Source: JBOGTC01 sp050692055 | Lineage (GTDB): Bacteria; Chloroflexota; Limnocylindria; QHBO01 | DNA: 5,499 bases | NCBI GenBank assembly: GCA_050692055.1 | Contig: JBOGTC010000101.1 | Location: forward strand, 1 to 5,499 | Direction: 5' to 3' | Shown here: positions 4,924 through 5,499 of the stretch, piece after piece | Layout of the letters: each line of letters starts with the position of its first letter | How positions within the stretch are numbered: position 1 is the first letter of the stretch | The notes under the pieces: model-generated | Told to the model about the DNA's origin: nothing | The model's database searches: none | The model's input: the letters and a program-made list of their open reading frames with translations, nothing else | Program-made: the position numbers and the translations under genes

Positions 4924-5142
4924 GCCCGCCCACCGACTCCGAGCACCCACCTGGTGTAGCTCCCTGTGCACGCCGTTCTGCATCGCCGCCCGTCCCGCCA
5001 GCTCGCGGGTCACGAAGCCGACGAAGGCGCGCGCCGAGTAGCGGGCGCCGGTCTCGTCGGATATCTCGTCGAAGCTGGTCGCCAGGCGGCGCAGCAACCG
5101 AACGTCGAGCTGCGCAGGCGGTGCAGGTGGTGCGGTGGCCAT
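4921..5142 (-). CDS. Small protein of unknown function (73 residues)
   Basis: ATG at 5142, stop TGA at 4923-4921. A Pro/Ala-rich N-terminus (MATAPPAPPAQ) is followed by a likely helical, charged body (LLRRLATSFDEISDETG, then ARYSARAFVGFVTRELAGRA) without cysteines or membrane segments. Strong GC at third positions in codons 10-55 supports a real gene. It weakens over the last 15 or so codons, so the native 3' end may have been replaced. A TACAAT box eight bases before the ATG and no Shine-Dalgarno suggest a leaderless mRNA. It lies between the tRNA-Gln and an element-type gene, so an accessory role such as a small regulator or integrative-element cargo is possible. I do not recognise the family. 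Confidence 0.55.
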   Translation of the reverse strand: MATAPPAPPAQLDVRLLRRLATSFDEISDETGARYSARAFVGFVTRELAGRAAMQNGVHRELHQVGARSRWAG

Positions 5143-5150
5143 CGGCGTCG

Positions 5151-5172
5151 ATTGTATGACACGGCGTATGAC
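5151..5172 (-). promoter_or_regulatory. -10 box TACAAT overlapped by a GTCATAC direct repeat
   Basis: On the minus strand TACAAT (5156-5151) lies eight bases before the ATG at 5142. The heptamer GTCATAC occurs twice (5172-5166 and 5160-5154) with a 12-base period, the second copy overlapping the -10 box. A protein bound there would block the promoter. The -35 region is poor. Confidence 0.45.
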
Positions 5173-5197
5173 GAAGCCGCCGGTCTACCTCACCGAT

Positions 5198-5218
5198 CCG
5201 ACCGTCTAGACCAGTCGG
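5198..5218. promoter_or_regulatory. Imperfect palindrome centred on GTCTAGAC
   Basis: CCGAC, the 8-base palindrome GTCTAGAC (5204-5211), and GTCGG form a near-symmetric 21-base site with a one-base offset. It lies about 40 bases upstream of the -10 box of the small gene. It could be an operator or activator site; no binding protein is known. Confidence 0.3.
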
Positions 5219-5280
5219 GCGGGTATGGCAGCTCCGGCGGCTCCGAGACGATGCTAACTTTTCGGGACTTCGGGTCGACG

Positions 5281-5286
5281 TACACT
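5281..5286 (+). promoter_or_regulatory. Orphan leaderless-type promoter (TACACT) with ATG followed by TAA
   Basis: TACACT is followed by six bases and ATG (5293-5295), the same spacing as at 2331 and 4495. The next codon is TAA, so no protein follows. The gene body may have been lost at a junction here, or the match may be chance. Confidence 0.3.
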
Positions 5287-5323
5287 CTCTCGATGTAACA
5301 GCTCGATCGCCCACGCGCCCCGT

Positions 5324-5499
5324 CGAAATGTCCCGGTTTGGAACATTTGGTCGGTCGCCCTTCCCCGCGCGCTCCCCGCGCTCGCGCATCTCGGCCAGCA
5401 CCTCGCCGAGTCGGACAGCAGCCTCGATCGCGATGGCACCGGCATCGTTCTGCGCCGCCAAGCCGAGCCCCTTCTTGCGCGCGTAGACCTGTGCTGCTG
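5324..5499 (-). pseudogene. Phage/integrative-element type protein, N-terminal region, broken (runs in from right edge)
   Basis: The minus-strand frame enters from beyond the edge and reads VYARKKGLGLAAQNDAGAIA, then EAAVRLGEVLAEMRERGERAGKG. This matches my memory of a family common on actinobacterial phages and integrative elements (pattern YARxxGLxxxAQNDAAEI, then AERRxGExLxEM). Those proteins continue with a DLGIS-QSSRWQ helix-turn-helix segment, but none of the three minus frames shows it. The frame drifts into low-quality sequence after about 5324 and stays open only by chance down to a stop inside the tRNA at 4808. The gene therefore looks truncated or frameshifted. The TTG at 5461 is an internal codon, not the start. 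The role of the family is unknown to me; DNA binding in element control is plausible. Confidence 0.6.

Noticed and set aside
4743..4946. Minus-strand open frame containing WGGRIRTFGLLIQSQ
   Set aside because: This is the antisense translation of the tRNA; such peptides are a familiar artefact in databases. No coding support outside the tRNA.
4746..5307. 11-base inverted repeat ATCGAGCTGTT (4746-4756 and 5297-5307) bracketing the tRNA and small gene
   Set aside because: Several 11-base matches are expected by chance in 5.5 kb on two strands, and no transposase or target duplication accompanies it.
4808..5323. Continuation of the right-edge minus-strand frame down to EEGFEPSVS
   Set aside because: The last residues are antisense tRNA and the middle overlaps the better-supported 73-residue gene in another frame; only the part beyond about 5324 looks like a protein family.
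1..5499. CRISPR array, rRNA, transposase or toxin-antitoxin pair
   Set aside because: No regularly spaced repeats with unique spacers, no rRNA motifs and no recognisable transposase, nuclease toxin or antitoxin motif were seen on either strand.

Overview
This is a high-GC bacterial segment. The base composition, strong third-position GC in the intact genes, and start codons lying about 6 bases after a TANNNT box with no Shine-Dalgarno point to a high-GC lineage that uses leaderless mRNAs. A Chloroflexota bacterium (Limnocylindria-like) or an actinomycete is my best guess, but the sequence does not settle it. Coding density is unusually low: only one metabolic gene is clearly intact, and it sits among recognisable fragments of broken genes.

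Left part (1-1811, minus strand): an operon-like pair. A 453-residue membrane-anchored protein carries two PASTA domains and a C-terminal IPT/TIG-like domain. It is translationally coupled (TTGA overlap) to a second membrane protein that starts with TTG and runs off the left edge. The tail of a further upstream gene overlaps the PASTA gene start by 4 bases. Middle-left (about 1812-2288): the 3' part of a short-chain dehydrogenase (SDR) whose catalytic Tyr codon is a stop and which is also frameshifted and internally deleted, next to an opposite-strand N-terminal scrap of a peptidase S51 / class I glutamine amidotransferase-like protein.

Centre (2331-3861): an intact FAD/NAD disulfide oxidoreductase of the dihydrolipoamide dehydrogenase / mercuric reductase superfamily, expressed from a leaderless promoter. 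It converges on a C-terminal TetR fragment, with a hairpin between them. Positions 4076-4494 hold no gene I can support. They hold a degenerate 12-base tandem repeat (about 13 units in one phase) followed by three consecutive hairpins.

Right part (4495-5499): the first 71 codons of a major facilitator transporter with its leaderless promoter, cut off just before tRNA-Gln(CTG). After the tRNA come a terminator-like hairpin, a short GTACCC repeat, a small minus-strand gene of unknown function, an orphan plus-strand promoter whose ATG is followed at once by TAA, and the minus-strand start region of a protein resembling those carried by phages and integrative elements. The simplest reading is a decayed region next to a tRNA integration site. 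The genes do not form one pathway. No complete new system is evident; the PASTA/IPT operon at the left edge and the repeat-hairpin block are the parts most worth following up.
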